From NCBI GenBank assembly GCA_005502775.1, contig SCNI01000017.1, positions 1 through 64,000 on the forward strand: a DNA stretch of 64,000 bases, given 5' to 3'. A model generated the notes under the pieces. It was not told the origin of the DNA. It ran no database searches and saw only the letters and a program-made list of their open reading frames with translations. This DNA is from Microbacteriaceae bacterium 3FA27C10 (GTDB taxonomy: Bacteria > Actinomycetota > Actinomycetes > Actinomycetales > Microbacteriaceae). The translations under genes and the position numbers were made by a program. Shown in pieces: positions 62,495 to 64,000 of the stretch. Numbering within the stretch: position 1 is the first letter of the stretch; each line of letters opens with the position of its first letter.

Positions 62495-63499
62495 TCAATA
62501 GCCCGCCTCGGGGTCGACGCGCCCCGCGAATTCGCCGGTCTCGAGGAACGCACGGACATTCTGCCGGATGCGCTCCGCGAGCAGCGGGGCGATCATCTCG
62601 GGCGTGTCCGCCGAGTGCGGTGTGATGATGACGTTCGGCGCCGTCCAGAGCGGGTGCCCGTCGGGCAGGGGCTCCGGCGCGGTGACATCGAGGCCCGCGC
62701 CCGCGATCTCGCCGGCCTCCAGGGCGGTGAGCAGCGCATCCGTGTCGACGAGGCCGCCGCGGGCGATGTTGACGAGCACGGCCGTGGGTTTCATGGCGGC
62801 GAACTCGGCCGCCCCGAACAGCTCGCGGGTGCCGCCGGTGAGTGCGGCGGCGACCACCACGACGTCGGCCGCCGGAAGCACCTCGCCGAGACGGTCGCTC
62901 GTGACGGTGCGGGTGGCGCCCACGACGGGCTCGGCGCTGCGTCGCACGATGGTGGTGGTGCAGCCGAAGGGCTCCAGCAGCCGCAGGAGCTCGAGAGCGA
63001 TGCCTCCGGCCCCCACGACCACGACCTCGGCCCCGTAGAGCGTGTGGCCCGATTTCGACCCCCACGAGCGCGCCCGCAGCCGCATCGGCAGCTCGCGCAG
63101 CAGCGCCAGGGTCAGCACGAGTGCGTGTTCGGCCACCGGCTGGGCGTAGGCGCCCTTCGCGCTCGTCCAGACGAGGTCGGGCCGCGATGCCGTGCGCAAC
63201 TGCTCGGCGAAGGCGTCGACGCCGGCCCAGGGCAGCTGCACCCATTGCACCTGGGGGTTGGCGGCGAGGATCGGGGCGAACTTCCCCGCCGGCCCTGACT
63301 CGAGCCACACCAGGCCCCGCGTGTCCGGTCCGAGCGGCGCGACCGTGCCGCCGGCCTCCTCGACCGCCTGCACGAAGCGCGGCTCGGGCTCGGGAAGCAC
63401 GGCGATCGAACCCGGGGTCGGGCGCTCGGCCAGCGGCACGGCGACCGGATGCACGGCGAGCACGGCCTGGTGGCGGCCGGTGAAATCCAAGGGGGTCAT
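62495..63499 (-). CDS. D-isomer-specific 2-hydroxyacid dehydrogenase
   Basis: The 334-residue product has the NAD-binding VVVVGAGGIALELLRLL, catalytic Arg in NIARGGLVDTDALL, Glu in DVTAPEPLPDGHPLW and His in NVIITPHSADTPEM. It interconverts a 2-keto and a 2-hydroxy acid; the substrate cannot be read. Its start overlaps the ABC ATPase stop (ATGA), so both are one operon. Confidence 0.93.
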   Translation of the reverse strand: MTPLDFTGRHQAVLAVHPVAVPLAERPTPGSIAVLPEPEPRFVQAVEEAGGTVAPLGPDTRGLVWLESGPAGKFAPILAANPQVQWVQLPWAGVDAFAEQLRTASRPDLVWTSAKGAYAQPVAEHALVLTLALLRELPMRLRARSWGSKSGHTLYGAEVVVVGAGGIALELLRLLEPFGCTTTIVRRSAEPVVGATRTVTSDRLGEVLPAADVVVVAAALTGGTRELFGAAEFAAMKPTAVLVNIARGGLVDTDALLTALEAGEIAGAGLDVTAPEPLPDGHPLWTAPNVIITPHSADTPEMIAPLLAERIRQNVRAFLETGEFAGRVDPEAGY

Positions 63500-64000
63500 G
63501 CGTCGCCGAATCCTTCGCTCTGGGTGTCTTCGCTCTCGGTGTCTTCGCTCACAGCCTCGTCGCTCACAGCCTCGTCGCCCTCCGTTTCGGCCCCGTAGAA
63601 CTCGCGGGCGAGTCCGGCGACGTAGGGATGCCGCGGGTCGCCGAGCACGTCGTCGATCGACCCGAGACCCACCACCACGCCCTCGTGCACCACCGCGATG
63701 CGGTCGGCCGAGCGTCGCAGGGTCTCCAGGTCGTGGCTCACGATCAAGGCGCTCGCCCCGCGCGAGCGCTGGAGACCCGCGATGACGTCGACCACGGTTC
63801 CGCGCACCGAGACGTCGACACCGGCGGTCGGCTCGTCGGCGATCAGGAGCACCGGGTCGAGGATGAGGCCCCGCGCCACCGCCACGCGCTGGCGCTGGCC
63901 GCTCGAGAGCTCGTGCGGCAGCTTCAGCATGGAGCCCACCGGCAGCAGCAGAGCATCCACCAGCGTCGCCGCCTTGAGCCCGGCCGCGTGCCGGTCGTAG
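63496..64000 (-). CDS. ABC transporter ATPase, peptide/nickel type (5' truncated by window edge)
   Basis: The visible 167 codons hold the C-terminal part of an ABC ATPase: signature LSSGQRQRVAVARGLI, Walker B LLIADEPTAGVDV and the switch VSHDLETLRRS. DPRHPYVAGLAREFYGA is typical of oligopeptide/nickel ABC ATPases. An acidic tail follows with short repeats (EAVSDEAVSEDTESEDTQSE). The Walker A and the rest lie past 64000. Confidence 0.92.
   Translation of the reverse strand, partial: YDRHAAGLKAATLVDALLLPVGSMLKLPHELSSGQRQRVAVARGLILDPVLLIADEPTAGVDVSVRGTVVDVIAGLQRSRGASALIVSHDLETLRRSADRIAVVHEGVVVGLGSIDDVLGDPRHPYVAGLAREFYGAETEGDEAVSDEAVSEDTESEDTQSEGFGDA

Overview
The window comes from a high-GC actinobacterium, most likely a member of the Microbacteriaceae. 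The evidence is the gene order aceE - PucR-type regulator - fabD - fabH - acpP - fabF, a DUF3145 gene, an AhpE-type peroxiredoxin, an LAXTG-type wall anchor, heavy GTG/TTG start use and strong GC bias. The genus cannot be fixed from the sequence alone.

Positions 1 to about 34,496 are one end of a tailed (siphovirus-like) prophage that runs off the left edge. Nearly every gene is on the minus strand, so its map reads right to left. The immunity region (33.3-34.5 kb) has two divergent HTH genes with leaderless promoters and an operator between the -35 and -10 of the early promoter. Then come an antirepressor, a set of small membrane and zinc-ribbon proteins, and a replication/recombination block (winged-helix initiator-like protein, VRR-NUC nuclease, a protein with a 40-unit hexanucleotide array, ParB-like protein, DUF6085, PD-(D/E)XK nuclease, SNF2 helicase). 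A run of small genes, mostly linked by stop-start overlaps, ends at a terminator near 19.75 kb. The late module starts at about 19.6 kb: zinc-finger mini-protein, HNH nuclease, small and large terminase, Sm-like small protein, portal fused to a MuF-like domain, protease, capsid, connectors, major tail protein, tail chaperones with a -1 frameshift site, tape measure, distal tail proteins, M23 endolysin, membrane proteins, holin and a truncated tail/receptor protein. The right end abuts the 3' end of tRNA-Val(TAC), the probable attachment site. The repressor gene reads into the tRNA. No integrase is in the window; it is probably just beyond the left edge.

Positions 34.5-64 kb are host chromosome: a 1321-residue secreted, sortase-anchored hydrolase/beta-helix protein; ahpE; aceE and the fatty-acid synthase cluster with its FasR-like regulator; DUF3145; a PadR regulator; a TgpA/DUF58/MoxR cluster; an alpha/beta hydrolase; an hsp20 gene behind a perfect CIRCE operator; a SnoaL-like protein and a MarR regulator; a lipid-type glycosyltransferase; a NIPA/EamA transporter; peptide deformylase; an AzlC/AzlD exporter; a 2-hydroxyacid dehydrogenase; and a partial ABC ATPase. 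tRNA-Met(CAT) and tRNA-Asn(GTT) lie among them. No CRISPR array, rRNA or insertion sequence was seen.
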